Counted from the stretch's first letter, positions 49,190-59,472 are shown. The stretch: DNA of 64,000 nt from Rhizoctonia solani (GCF_016906535.1 NC_057379.1:1240001-1304000); one strand, 5' to 3'. Notes: generated from the sequence alone by a model not told the origin. Translations and numbers: made by a program.

Positions 49190-50389
49190 TCACTCTTTTC
49201 CCAACCCTTCCTCCTCTGCAACCTTGGCCACCTCCTTGATGGTGGCTTTCCAGCCATTAGGGCATTGTTTGATGCCATGTCCCTTTTGGCCGCACTTGAC
49301 ACAAAGGCCAGACGTGCGGCAGCGGTCCCTTTCTTCTGGTGTGACATAGTTGGGATCCTCCAATAGGCGGACCCGTTGAGTGGTAGTGGTGGGAGGGGTG
49401 GTTGGGGACTTGGCAGGTGCTTTCTTGGGGCGGTTTTCCTCATTTTTGCGGCGGATGTTGTCAATTTTGATTGCCGCCGCAAAGATGGCTTTGAGTTTGT
49501 CAGGAATGCTATCCTTGGTGGACAACAATTCCTTGACCTTCCAGTGGAGGCCTTGCATGAACTGTGCAATATAAGCCTCCTTGTTCCAGTCTAATTCCGC
49601 AATGAGATTGCAGAACTCCGTGACGTACTTGGAGGTGGTGGAGGTTTGGGCCAGGGTAGCTATCTTCCTGGCAGTGGCCTGTTTAGCATCAGGGTTGGCA
49701 AAGGCTTCCTTGAATTTGGCTGTTAAAGCCGGGATAGTGGTAGGGGGGTTGCCTTCACCCTTGATAATTGCCCCAATAAGGGGGAGTGCCCAGTTGGCTG
49801 CCTTGTCTGTCATGTGGTAGAGAATCCACATGACCATCTGCTCCTCCTTGTCAAATTGATCACAATGGAGGGCTACCCATAGTAGCATTTGGTCTAGCCA
49901 CTGGGTGGCCTTTTGTCCCCTGGTATTGCCCTTGTAAGGGTCCGGCAGCTCCATCTTGGGTCTTTTTACGGAGGTCCCTGAGTCAAAGGGGGTAAGGGAG
50001 CTGAGGCTCCTAGGCATGTTGCAAGGCTCCTTTTTGGGGCCTCTCCTTGGTTCCTCCTCTTCTTCTGAGTCAAAGCCCGTACCCCTTGATGGGCGGAAGG
50101 GAGCCTTGAGTCCAGGCCTAACCGTTCCTGGAGTGTGGGTTTCTCCCCCTGTGTGAGTGGGGGGAGTGACAGGCCCAGTCAATGGGCCAGGCTTGGCGTG
50201 AGCGCCTCCTTGGTCTTTGTCACCAACAAGGTTGTTGGTTTCCTTGCATATGGCAACAAGCTGGGTAATCTGCTTGCCCTGGGATTTGACTTGGTCCTGG
50301 AGGGACCCAACTTGGCTAGTGAGGGCTGCAATAGCCTCAAGGAGAGCGCTAAGGGTTGGCTCCAGTTCCATTCCAGGCAGGTCTTGCAA
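49190..50389 (-). CDS. Gag of A1, intact open frame
   Basis: 399 codons encoding the retrotransposon structural protein that forms the particle. An N-terminal coiled-coil segment (LEAIAALTSQVGSLQDQVKS) comes first, then a Pro/Gly-rich linker with an acidic patch (DSEEEEEP). The capsid-like core (QWLDQMLLWVALHCDQFD to about residue 320) follows, and a CCHC zinc knuckle CVKCGQKGHGIKQCP lies near the C-terminus. It closely matches the gag at 58282. The frame is open although pol downstream is broken. Confidence 0.9.
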   Translation of the reverse strand: MQDLPGMELEPTLSALLEAIAALTSQVGSLQDQVKSQGKQITQLVAICKETNNLVGDKDQGGAHAKPGPLTGPVTPPTHTGGETHTPGTVRPGLKAPFRPSRGTGFDSEEEEEPRRGPKKEPCNMPRSLSSLTPFDSGTSVKRPKMELPDPYKGNTRGQKATQWLDQMLLWVALHCDQFDKEEQMVMWILYHMTDKAANWALPLIGAIIKGEGNPPTTIPALTAKFKEAFANPDAKQATARKIATLAQTSTTSKYVTEFCNLIAELDWNKEAYIAQFMQGLHWKVKELLSTKDSIPDKLKAIFAAAIKIDNIRRKNEENRPKKAPAKSPTTPPTTTTQRVRLLEDPNYVTPEERDRCRTSGLCVKCGQKGHGIKQCPNGWKATIKEVAKVAEEEGLGKE

Positions 50390-50873
50390 AGTGGGAGATG
50401 GGCTGCAAGTGGGTGGTTGGGAATGGGATGGAACGGAGCGGCGGCTGGAACAACTGGTAGGGCGGGAGTAAGGGTGTGGGACACCAGAGCGTGTGGATGG
50501 AATGATGGAAACGGCGTGGGGGAGGTGCCTATATCAGGACTTATGGGTGGTTTTTGTGCAGAGTGTGTACGCTAAACCCTTGCGTCAGACACCTAGCGTT
50601 GGACTATCCCTACAACAAATCAGCAGATCTGGCAATTGTGATATGAGCGGGTTTTTAGCAAGCAGGTGGATCAGCTGTCTAGGGTTGCTATCTGCTGTGT
50701 TCCAGCAAAACACGTGGTAAGCAGGCAATCAGGACTTGTCAGCCTTATAGCAATTTGGTACTACGTGGGGGTGGGGAGTTTTTGATTATTATACTCTGCA
50801 AGGTGGCCCCAATCACGGTTATTTCCCTTGTGCTAGTACTGGGAGCCTTCTTGTTGTTGATCAAAGCCTACAG

Positions 50874-50886
50874 AAGTTGATTTTAC
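50874..50886 (-). promoter_or_regulatory. Primer-binding site of A1, self-complementary type
   Basis: Two nt inside the 5' LTR, in element orientation GTAAAATCAACTT. It is the exact complement of AAGTTGATTTTAC in the LTR (51146-51158), about 30 nt after the TATA box, where the transcript should start. No complement to a tRNA 3' end (TGG...) is seen. Confidence 0.7.
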
Positions 50887-50888
50887 AA

Positions 50889-51449
50889 TGTTGTACACCA
50901 CTGTAAGGTGGGTACTTGCTAGTGGGGGCAGGCGCTTACGGCCGTGCAACTACACACAAGCTTACGTAATCTAATCTACCTAGGCTATACTACTGACGCG
51001 TAAGGCGTCCTACTGCTAACTACTGTTGACAAGGGGGCCTTAGGCCTGGGAGGTGTGGTAAGTGTGATAAGGGGTGATGTAACTACTGATAAGGGCCGGC
51101 TACTTAGCTGGCTGGATCTGTCCTCCTCAATGGGTATGAGACAAGGTAAAATCAACTTGGGGTCTCCAAGCAATTTCCCTGTTGTATATATAGACAAGAA
51201 TGTGCTATCTACATGGTCCATGCGTATGGGAAAAGAAGTACATAAGACAAATGAGAAGCGTGCTGCGGGCTGCACAGAAGCGTGGATTTCTCCTAAGCGC
51301 CCTTGGCACGGCATCTCGGCGCGGCATCTTGGCATAATAAGCGCCGAGATCACGTGATTGAAAAACATAAGATATTGGGTTCGGAAAAAAACTAAAAAAT
51401 AAGAGAAAATTCAGGCAAATCCAATGGTATTGTTTAGGAGGTTGTAACA
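50889..51449 (-). repeat. 5' LTR of A1
   Basis: 561 bp; in element orientation it starts TGTTACAACC and ends GTACAACA. A TATATATA promoter box lies at about 51186-51193. Confidence 0.9.
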
Positions 51450-52024
51450 CGGGCGCTTGTGGCCATATAGAACTGAGTAAGGACTGCTTAAGGCGGTGAG
51501 GGTGCTACCTACAACAACAAACTACCTAACTACAATGACCACGCGCTGTAAGGCAGTGGTGAGCTATGTATGTACAGTGAGAACAGTGCCTAAGGCGTTG
51601 GACTAAGTATTTACTGGGCTGTAGGGCCCTTGTACAATGAGATGAAGCAACAAGAGGTAATTGACCTGGGTGTTACCATGGTTGGTGGGCCTCCTTATAT
51701 ATTCTGGGTATCAACTATTTACAAATACAGTATATCAAATGTGTGATCCAATAAGAACCCTGCTCTGCAGTTGGCCTTACTCATGCATACATGTCACTGA
51801 CGTGTCATGATGACATTGTAGGTGGAGGTGGCTATGTGTGATGAGTAAGCGCGGGTGGGGACGTGGCTTGGCGCTTAGCGTATGTTATAAGCGCCGAAGT
51901 CACGTGATTAGAAATGTTGTTTGTTTGTCTTTGTTTAAATTTGAGAAAATCGGAATAAATTCCGTGGTATCAATTGTGTCTACAACACAAATACATTGAA
52001 TTTTGACTTGTCCAAAAATCTCTA

Positions 52025-52221
52025 TGGGGCCCCAAAAGTCTTGGGGGCACTCTGGGACTTGCTTTTGTTGGCAAGCATTCCAAAGCATTTGGTATGAGGC
52101 TTGGAAGGGCTTGCAGAGTGCTCCCAAGAGCTTGCCAAGCAATCTGGATTTGTCAGATCCTAACAAGGAGGTTCCCAAAACCAGAGCACCCCAGAGTGCT
52201 CCTGGGCTTTTAGGGGCCCCA
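52025..52221. mobile_element. 197-bp MITE with TGGGGCCCC ends
   Basis: Starts TGGGGCCCCAAAAGTC and ends in the near-inverse GGGCTTTTAGGGGCCCCA. The inverted ends extend about 35 bp (GCACTCTGG / CCAGAGTGC), and TA lies on both sides (52023-52024 and 52222-52223). It sits in the Tc1 transposase right after VIFS. No coding capacity; a Tc1/mariner-type non-autonomous element. Confidence 0.75.
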
Positions 52222-52397
52222 TAGAGAATATGACCCAATGCCAATCACATGCCAACCATGTTGCATGCTTGGCAGCCCACTTGCAACAAGCTTTCAGGTG
52301 ACAAGCAGTGAGCAGGGGGACACAGCACCAAGTATATTTGTATATGCCAAGCTTGCAAAGGCAGTGGCAGACAATCTTGGCTGAGACATGAGGAAAG

Positions 52398-53574
52398 TGT
52401 TGTAGACACACTTATACCAAGGGATTTATTCCCTATTTTCTTGATTTTAAACAAAGTTAAACAGATAACATTTTTGATCATGTGACTACAGCGCTTATAT
52501 CAGACTCTAAGTGCCAAGCCACATCCCCATCTGCACTTACTCAGCTACATAGCCACCTCCACTAGATGACATCATTATGACATGTCAGTGACATGTATGC
52601 ATGAGTAAGGCTGCTTGCAGAGCAGGGTTCTTATTTGATATGGTATTTCATATCTTGTATTTGTAAATAGAGCACCTGTAGAATATATAAGGAGGCTGTC
52701 ATAGACACACTTGATACCACGGAATTTATTCTGATTTTCTCAAATTTAAACAAAGTCAAACGGACAATATTTTCAATCACGTGACCCCGGCGCTTATATC
52801 ATATGCTAAGCGCTAAGCCATGTCCCCATCCGCGCTTAATCAGCATGCATAGCCACCTCCACCTATGATGTCATCATGACACGTCAGTGACACGTATGCA
52901 TGAGTAAGACCAACTGCAGAGCAGGGTTCCTATTGGTTATAGTTTTGCATATTATACATTTGTAATTAGTTCACTTCTGTAATATATAAGGAGGCCAACC
53001 AACCATGGTAACACCCAGGTTGATTACCTCTTGTTGCATCCACTCAGTGTACAAGGGCCTTACTGCCCAGTAATTACTTAGTCAACTACTTAGATAGCTC
53101 TAACCCGCCCTAAGCAGTCTTGTTGCTGTACTTAGATAGCTTGTTGCTGCCTTAAGCGGTCTTGTTGTTGTAGGATAGTTGCTTGTTGCTGTCAATAGGT
53201 TCACCGTTGCCTCAAGCAACTTATTCTCCCTTGTACCCCCAGCCACAAAGCGCCATCCCCTCAATGTCCTAACAGACATCTAGGACAGAGGCCAACCAAC
53301 CATGGTAACACCCAGGTCAGTTACCTCTTGTTGCATCCACTTATTGTACAAGGGCCATAAGCCCAGTAACCACTTAGTAGTAGATAGCTTACCACCACCT
53401 TAAGTGGCTTCTTGGTTGTACTTAGGTAGCTTGTCAATGCCTTATAGCGTCTTGTTGCTATAGTCACTTAGTTAGTTGTTGTAGGGTAGATTGCCACTGC
53501 CTCAAGCAGTCCTCATTTGTATTACATGGCTGTAAGCACCTGCACCCTTGATGTCCCAACAGATGTCTAGGACA
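52398..53574. mobile_element. Solo LTR, family B, copy B3 (inverse orientation), carrying B4
   Basis: Starts TGTTGTAGACACAC and ends TGTCTAGGACA, flanked by GAAAG on both sides (52393-52397 and 53575-53579). Without B4 and its duplication it is about 581 bp. Confidence 0.85.
52697..53287. mobile_element. Solo LTR, family B, copy B4, inside B3
   Basis: 591 bp, starts TGTCATAGACACAC and ends CATCTAGGACA, flanked by GAGGC on both sides (52692-52696 and 53288-53292). A solo LTR inserted into another solo LTR of its own family in the same orientation. Confidence 0.88.
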
Positions 53575-53702
53575 GAAAGTAGTCCCAATGGAGCTGAGAT
53601 GCAGTTGCAAGCCAGTTGCAAGAGAGCAAGAGAGCAGCAAATTTTGCATTGGCAAGTCTCATCTTACAAGGGCATCCTGACCTAGCTCTGTTGGAGTGAT
53701 AG

Positions 53703-54273
53703 TGTTGTACACCACTGTAAGGTGGGTACTTGCTAGTGGGGCAGGTGCTTGTGGCCATACTACTACACTGCTTATGTAATCTAACTACCTAAGGCTATCT
53801 GCTAACTATCTAGGTTGCATAAGGCAATGACTAACTAAGTACTGGTGATGCAAAGGGGCCTGAGGCCTGGAGGTGTGGTGAGTGAAGTAAAAAGGGTGAA
53901 TGGCTTCTTGTGACTAGGGGCTGGCTACTTAGCTGGCTGGATACCTTCTCTAATGAGTAAGAGACAAGGTAAAATCAACTTGGGGTCTCCAAGCAATTTT
54001 CCTGCTGTATATATAGACAAGGGTGCACTATTTACATGGTCTGTGCACGTGAGAAAAGAAGTGCATACATGAAATAAGAAGAGTGCTGCAGGCTGCGCAG
54101 AAGTGTGGATTTCTCCTAAGCGCCCTTGGCATGGCATCTTGGCGCAGCATCTTGGCATAATAAGCGCCAAGGTCACGTGATCAAAAAACATAAGATAAAT
54201 GGTTCGGAAAAAATAGTAGAAATATCAGAAAAATCAGTTGGTTCTAATGGTATATGTTTAAGGGAGTGTAACA
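53703..54273 (-). mobile_element. Solo LTR, family A, copy A2
   Basis: 571 bp, TGTTGTACACC to GAGTGTAACA, flanked by GATAG on both sides (53698-53702 and 54274-54278). It is more diverged from A1 than A1's LTRs are from each other, so it is older. Confidence 0.88.
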
Positions 54274-54477
54274 GATAGCTGCATGTTTTCTTGAAATTGC
54301 TGCATGTGCAAGCAACAGTTGAGCAAGGGATGCCAAGTTTGGCAGAGACCAACTAGATAGTCAATCCAGTCTCATAAAGAGCCAGAGTCCAAGCTTGAAC
54401 TTCTGGAGAATGCTGAGGACCACAAGTAGGCATTGTAAGAAGAGGCTGAGTTGGCTTGTATCACTCTACAGGGCTTT

Positions 54478-56576
54478 TGTTACACCCTCTTAACATATAC
54501 CACCAGACTTGCACAATTTTTCTATTATTTTTAGTATTTTTTATAAACTCCTTATCTTTGTTTTTTTGATCACATGATCTTGGTGCTTACACATGCCAAG
54601 ATGCTGTGCCAAGATGCCATGCCAAGGGCGCTTACCACAAATCCACACTTCTGCGCAGCCCATAGTATGCTTCTTTCTTCACACAGACTCTTCTTTTCAC
54701 ATGTGCACAGACTGTTAAGAGTTGTGTAAGTACAGGAGTAAGAAAGAATTACTATATACAAAATGTATATGGGAGTAACTAAGAACTAGTATTAAGAATC
54801 AGAATATATGCACAGAATATATGCACAATATAAGCTAGGTTTATCAGGAATAACAACTCCTAACAAATAGTCTAGCAACTATGAAGTGCAGGTGGTTGGT
54901 TATGTATAGTACCTTAGACTAATGCTACTTAAGCCTTAAGTGACTAAGGGTATGTATACTTAAGGTCTCTGGGATAGTACCTTTAAGTAAGAGGGTTACC
55001 TGACTAATGTACAGGATTTATAGGGTTTGCCTAATAAGTATAGGACTTGTAGATGCTTAAGTAAGACTTAAGACTTATGGGGTTTACCTAAAAGATATCT
55101 AGGATTTATGAGATATTATAGATAAAGCTATCTACAATATAGGGGGTATGGTGGATTGAAACACTATCACTCAATCACAACAATCCTTACAGTATTGTTG
55201 CACTATACTCAATGTTGAACTCAACAACTGTGACAGTCAAGGGGCACAGGGTTGCAGTAAGTACACTAATAGGTTACCCTGTGTCTGTTGGGACTGGCCT
55301 ATGGTCTTAGTGCGCCAAATAACCTCCTATGCTATTTACAGTGAGTCAATCACTAAAGTAAATGCGCAGATAAGCTGTTAAAGGCTTGTGTGTATATGTC
55401 AATATATAAGAGTGGATAAATGGATAAGTGAATGCATTAGAAGCGTCTTCACAGGGTCCTTTTATACCCTGAGAAGGCGCACAAACAAGTATATACATGA
55501 TTGATACCAAGAGGGGGTACAGGAGGTACATGTGGCAACTGAAACACTTGAGGGAGCCAATACTTTGGTACATAGTAAACAAACAACATATCCTAATATT
55601 TGCCCCAAGGCAATGTTTGCCCCAAGGCAGTATTTACCTGTGTGTGTCCTTAGATGTCCCAAGGCTAAGTGTTTCATCCTTGGAGTAAACAGTCCCAAAG
55701 GTAAGATACCGCTGCATTGGGTACTTACAGTAAATGGGGCATAACTCTGCCAAATGTTGTCCGCTTTGGGAGTGTGACCCAGCGTTCTGGAGCGCACAAA
55801 CAGGCGCACCTAAGCGCAAGCGATTTGGCAGTGTGGGATGCCCGGGTGATGGAGAAAAGGCGCATTTAGTGTGTTGGCGCTTAAGCGCTGATTAAGCGCC
55901 AGAGCACTTGCCTATGCGACAGGGGGGACCCTGAATATTTCTGTGTGTAGCCACAAGATAGAATCTTGAATAATAAATACTACAAACAAGAGAAATATTA
56001 CTTGTTACTGTTTATCTACTCAGCTGAATTTATATATATTTAAATGAGTGAGAAAACAGCATATATGCAAAAGGCATTGCATATTGAGGGTATTCCTGAG
56101 GTTTATAGGTTTTGTGAAGGTCACTATTGGATAGAGGGACCTTGAAAACCTTAGTTTGCATCTTTATCTCACTTGTTTACTGTAAGATTACTAGTGTAAT
56201 TAATAAAATAAGTACAGATTAATGGAGAAATGTTGTATCCATAACACAGACCATGTAAATAGTTCTCTCTCTTGTATATATACAGCAGGAAAATTGCTTG
56301 GAGACCACAAGTTGATTTTACCTTGTCTCACATCCAGACAGGTCCCAGAAGCCAGCTAAGTAGCTGGACCCCTCAGATGCACCTCACTTACTCAGTAGTA
56401 TAGCAACCCAGACCTCCAGGCCTAAAGCCCCTCATCATCACTGCTAGATAGTCCACCACTGCCTTAAGCAGTTGAGTCAGTAGTATAGCCTTACTTAGTT
56501 AGATTGTTACTTTAGTAGTACAGCCATAAGCACCCACCCACTAGTGTGTACCCAACCTTACAGTTGGTGTACAACA
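54478..56576 (+). mobile_element. Solo LTR, family A, copy A3, split by element C
   Basis: Starts TGTTACACCC and ends GTGTACAACA, flanked by GCTTT on both sides (54473-54477 and 56577-56581). Without element C it is about 560 bp, the size of the other family-A LTRs. Confidence 0.88.
54713..56246. mobile_element. 1.53-kb TG...CA element C inside A3
   Basis: Starts TGTTAAGAGTTG and ends GTATCCATAACA, flanked by CAGAC on both sides (54708-54712 and 56247-56251). It has no open frame of note, so it is probably a long solo LTR of a third retrotransposon family or a non-autonomous unit. Confidence 0.75.
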
Positions 56577-56629
56577 GCTTTAATAGGCATGTAGAGGCCA
56601 GTTGGGGGTAAGGGGGCTGGAAATGATTA

Positions 56630-56845
56630 GTCATCCACAAATCAAATGGGACAATAAAAATGCTTAATCCCCCTATTTCTCCTCAATGTCACTACCAATT
56701 TACAAGAAATTTTGCATCATGATAAAAGTCACTTAGACAAAACTTTTTTATTATTGTATGTCACTATGAATCAGAGTACATGGCCTGTTGCAGCAGCTTG
56801 AAGTCAAGGTAGTCATGTGTCCCATTTGATTTGTGGCCTACTGTA
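56630..56845 (-). repeat. Right terminal arm of the Tc1 element (about 216 bp)
   Basis: Inverted counterpart of 43550-43764. The inner motif CACAAATCAAATGGGACA is at 56636-56653, and the inverted outer motif at 56818-56835, followed by GCCTACTGTA. Confidence 0.8.
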
Positions 56846-57149
56846 GTTCACAACCATGAGCCTACCCCACCCTCCAAACAACTTCCAACTCTATATGTGT
56901 ACATGGGCTTCTTCCTCTATCATTGTCTAGCCTTAGCTACTTGATCAAATCTGCTGTGCAAATTAATTCTCTGATACATTTCTCCCAGGCATCACAGGGA
57001 GTGCACAGTATCCATCATCACAACCACATCAATAGACCCACTTTATTAAACTTTCTTTATGTCACTTCAGATTCTCTATGCTAGCTTTGCGCTCAGTCAT
57101 AGCATCTCTGATATGGTTAATGCTCAGATTTGATAAATACATCTAGGTA
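56846..57149. other. Spacer between transposon complexes
   Basis: About 300 bp with no gene or repeat recognised; right flank of the Tc1 element. Confidence 0.4.
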
Positions 57150-57200
57150 TGTTGCAGACACACATATACCAGGAACATTTATTTAGATTGTCTTGATTTT

Positions 57201-57760
57201 TGTTATAACCTCCTTAACGATACCACCAGAATCGGACGAATTTTCTATTATTTTTAGTATTTTTTACGGACTTGATATCTTATGTTTTTCAATCACGTGA
57301 TCTCGGCGCTTATTATGCCGAGATGCCGCGCCGAGATGCCGTGCCAAGGGCGCTTAGGAGAAATCCACGCTTCTGCGCAATCCGCAGCACGCTTCTCATT
57401 TGTCTTCTTACTTCTTTCTCTCACGCGCACAGACCATGTAGATAGTGTGCGTTGTCTATATATACAGCAGGGAAATTGCTTGGAAACACCAAGTCGATTT
57501 TACCTTGTCTCTTACTCATTAGAGAAGGTAGCCAGCCAGCTAAGTAGCCGGCCCCTAAGTAGTTCCCAGACGCTCACCACCCCTTTACTCACCACACCTC
57601 CCAGGCCTAAGGCCCCCTTGCAGTAGTATAGAAGTAGTAGACCGCCCTAAGCGGTATTAGTATAGCCTAGATAGTTAGTTACATAAGCAGTGTCTGTAGT
57701 AGTACGGCCATAAGCGCCCGCCCACTAGCGTGTACCCAACCTTATAGTTGGCGTACAACA
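57201..57760 (+). repeat. 5' LTR of A4
   Basis: 560 bp, TGTTATAACC to GTACAACA. Contains the promoter. Confidence 0.95.
57457..57464 (+). promoter_or_regulatory. TATA box of the A4 LTR promoter
   Basis: TATATATA, about 30 bp before AAGTCGATTTTAC (57491-57503), the likely 5' end of the transcript. Confidence 0.6.
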
Positions 57761-57762
57761 TT

Positions 57763-57775
57763 GTAAAATTGACTT
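57763..57775 (+). promoter_or_regulatory. Primer-binding site of A4, self-complementary type
   Basis: GTAAAATTGACTT, two nt after the LTR. It pairs over 13 positions with AAGTCGATTTTAC at 57491-57503 (12 Watson-Crick pairs and one G-U). No tRNA-type TGG start. Confidence 0.65.
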
Positions 57776-58281
57776 TTGTAGGCTTGATTGACAAACAAGA
57801 AGACTCCTAGTACTAGCACAAGGGAAAAAACCGTGATCGGGGCTACCTTGCGGGACATAATAATCAAAAGTCCCCCACCCCCACGTAGTACCAAATTGCT
57901 ATAAGGCTAACGAGTCCTATCGCCCGCATACCACGAGTTTTGCCGGAACTCTGCAGTTAGCAACCCTAGTCAGCTGAAGTACCCGCTTGCAAAAAACCCG
58001 CTCGTATCACGATTGCCAGATCTGTTGATTCGTTGTAGGGATTGTCCAACGCTAGGTACTTGACGCAAGGGTTTAGCGTATAACACACTGCGCAAAAACC
58101 GCTCATAAGTCCTGCATCAGGCACCTACCTTCCCCACGCCGTATCCACTATTCCATCCACACGCTCTGGCGCCCTCCACCCCTACTCCCGTCCAACCAGT
58201 CGCTCCAGCCGCCGCTCCGTTCCATCCCATTCCCAACCACCCACTTGCAGCCCATCTCCCACTCCGCAAGACCTGCCAGGA

Positions 58282-59472
58282 ATGGAACCGGAGCCAACCC
58301 TTAGCGCTCTCCTCAAGGCTATCACAGCCCTCTCCACCCAAGTTGGGTCCCTCCAGGACCAAGTCAAATCCCAAGGCAAGCAAATTATCCAACTTGTTGC
58401 CATATGCAAGGAGACCAACGACCTTGTTGGAGACAAAGATCAGGGCGGAGCCCAAGCCAAGCCTGGCCCATTGACTGGGCCTGTCACCCCTCCTACCCAC
58501 TTGGGAGGGGAAACCCACACTCCAGGCACGATTAGGCCTGGACTCAAGGCCCCATTCCGGCCCCCTAGAAACACAGGCTTTGAAACAGAGGATGAGGAAG
58601 ATCAAAGGCGCCCCAAAAGGGAGCCTCAAGGAATGCCTAGGAGGCATCTAGGGTCCCTAACCCCCTTTGACGCAGGGTCCAGCGTAAAGCGACCTAAAAT
58701 GGACCTCCCTGAACCTTATAAAGGCAATACCAGGGGACGCAAGGCCACGCAATGGCTGGATCGAATGATGCTCTGGGTTGCTCTCCACAGGGACCAATTC
58801 GACGAGGAAGAGCAAATGGTGGTATGGATCTTGTACCACATGACCAACAAGGCAGCCAATTGGGCACTCCCTATCATTGGGAACATCATCAAGGGCAAGG
58901 GTAACCCTCCCACCACCATCCAGGCCTTAACGGCAAAATTCAAAGAAGCCTTTGCTGACCCAGACGCAAAGAGGGCGGCTGCCAGAAAGATTGCCGCGTT
59001 GACTCAGACCACCACCACGTCTGAGTATGTCACAGAATTCCGCAACCTCATGGCGGAACTTGACTGGAACACTGAGGCATACATTGCCCAGTTTACGCAA
59101 GGCCTTCATTGGAAGGTCAAGGAACTCCTGTCCACCAAGGACAACGTCCCCGACAATGACCTCAAGGCCATTTTTGCCGCCTCAATCAAAATTGACAACA
59201 CTCGTTGGGAAAACAAGGAGAACCGCCCAAAAAAGGCGCCCACCAAGTCCTCCCCGGTCACCACGACCACTTCCTCCACTACTGCCACAAGGGTCCGGTT
59301 ATCAGAGGACCCTAACTACATCACCCCGGAGGAAAGAGACCGCCGCTGTGCATCTGGCCTTTGTGTCAAGTGCGGTCAAAAGGGGCATGGGATAAAACAA
59401 TGCCCCAATGGATGGAAGGCCACCCCCAAGGAGACCGCTAAGGTAGCCCAGGACGAGTCGGAAAAAGAATAA
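58282..59472 (+). CDS. Gag of A4
   Basis: 396 residues. N-terminal coiled coil (LLKAITALSTQVGSLQDQV), a Pro/Gly linker with an acidic patch, and a capsid-like core (KATQWLDRMMLWVALHRDQF onward). A CCHC zinc knuckle (CVKCGQKGHGIKQCP) is at about residues 364-378. It forms the retrotransposon particle and packages the RNA. The start ATG fits the upstream gag of A1 (which has an extra Met 6 residues earlier). Ends with a TAA at 59470-59472. Confidence 0.95.
   Translation: MEPEPTLSALLKAITALSTQVGSLQDQVKSQGKQIIQLVAICKETNDLVGDKDQGGAQAKPGPLTGPVTPPTHLGGETHTPGTIRPGLKAPFRPPRNTGFETEDEEDQRRPKREPQGMPRRHLGSLTPFDAGSSVKRPKMDLPEPYKGNTRGRKATQWLDRMMLWVALHRDQFDEEEQMVVWILYHMTNKAANWALPIIGNIIKGKGNPPTTIQALTAKFKEAFADPDAKRAAARKIAALTQTTTTSEYVTEFRNLMAELDWNTEAYIAQFTQGLHWKVKELLSTKDNVPDNDLKAIFAASIKIDNTRWENKENRPKKAPTKSSPVTTTTSSTTATRVRLSEDPNYITPEERDRRCASGLCVKCGQKGHGIKQCPNGWKATPKETAKVAQDESEKE

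Larger units (their letters stand above)
45022..51449 (-). mobile_element. Full-length family-A chromovirus (Ty3/gypsy), decayed copy A1
   Basis: Minus-strand LTR retrotransposon of 6428 bp with LTRs 45022-45761 and 50889-51449, inside a B LTR. The flanking 5-mers are CAGGC (45017-45021) and CGGGC (51450-51454), a duplication with one transition. Gag is open; pol has several in-frame stops. Confidence 0.9.
44984..51987. mobile_element. Solo LTR, family B, copy B2, split by a full retrotransposon
   Basis: Begins TGTCCTAGACGTCC, ends GTGTCTACAACA, flanked by CAAAT on both sides (44979-44983 and 51988-51992). The LTR is cut after 45021 by the family-A element A1 and resumes at 51450. Without the insert it is about 571 bp, matching B1. 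Confidence 0.85.
43800..54433 (-). pseudogene. Tc1/mariner DD34E transposase, fragmented and catalytically dead
   Basis: Cut-and-paste transposase, readable in pieces on the minus strand. An ATG at 54433 starts MPTCGPQHSPEVQAW and a helix-turn-helix (LVSAKLGIPCSTVA). The linker lies at 53702-53580, and HVSAKIVCHCLCKLGIYK through CDWHWVIFS at about 52395-52222. IEIFGQVKIQC follows at 52018-51988, then MVKHGGGSIMVWGCI at 44910 and onward to EEWECVPQSYIEKL near 44500. The last helix, ESMLACVEDLIAVKG, lies before 43909. The fragments are separated by the insertions listed here. The first catalytic Asp, expected after VIFS, is replaced by the MITE junction. The second reads Asn in FQHNNNPKH (codon 44725-44727), and the third, normally Glu in NPIEN, reads Lys in NPIKN (codon 44618-44620). 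A frameshift and in-frame stops are also present. The spacing of about 34-35 residues between the last two fits DD34E. Confidence 0.85.
43552..56843 (-). mobile_element. Tc1/mariner element, dismembered by nested insertions
   Basis: Outer ends CAGTAGGCCACAAATC (43552) and its inverse (to 56843) are flanked by TA on both sides, the Tc1/mariner target. Between them lie a split transposase and six direct insertions: 43909-44491, 44984-51987, 52025-52221, 52398-53574, 53703-54273 and 54478-56576, most with readable duplications. Subtracting the insertions and their duplications leaves about 1634 bp, normal for a Tc1 element. The transposase runs on the minus strand. Confidence 0.85.

Noticed and set aside
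57282..57626. Open frames recurring in every family-A LTR (45118-45483, 50985-51368, 57282-57626 and 62975-63190)
   Set aside because: They lie wholly inside LTRs, shift with small indels between copies and match no protein; chance frames in a repeated sequence.
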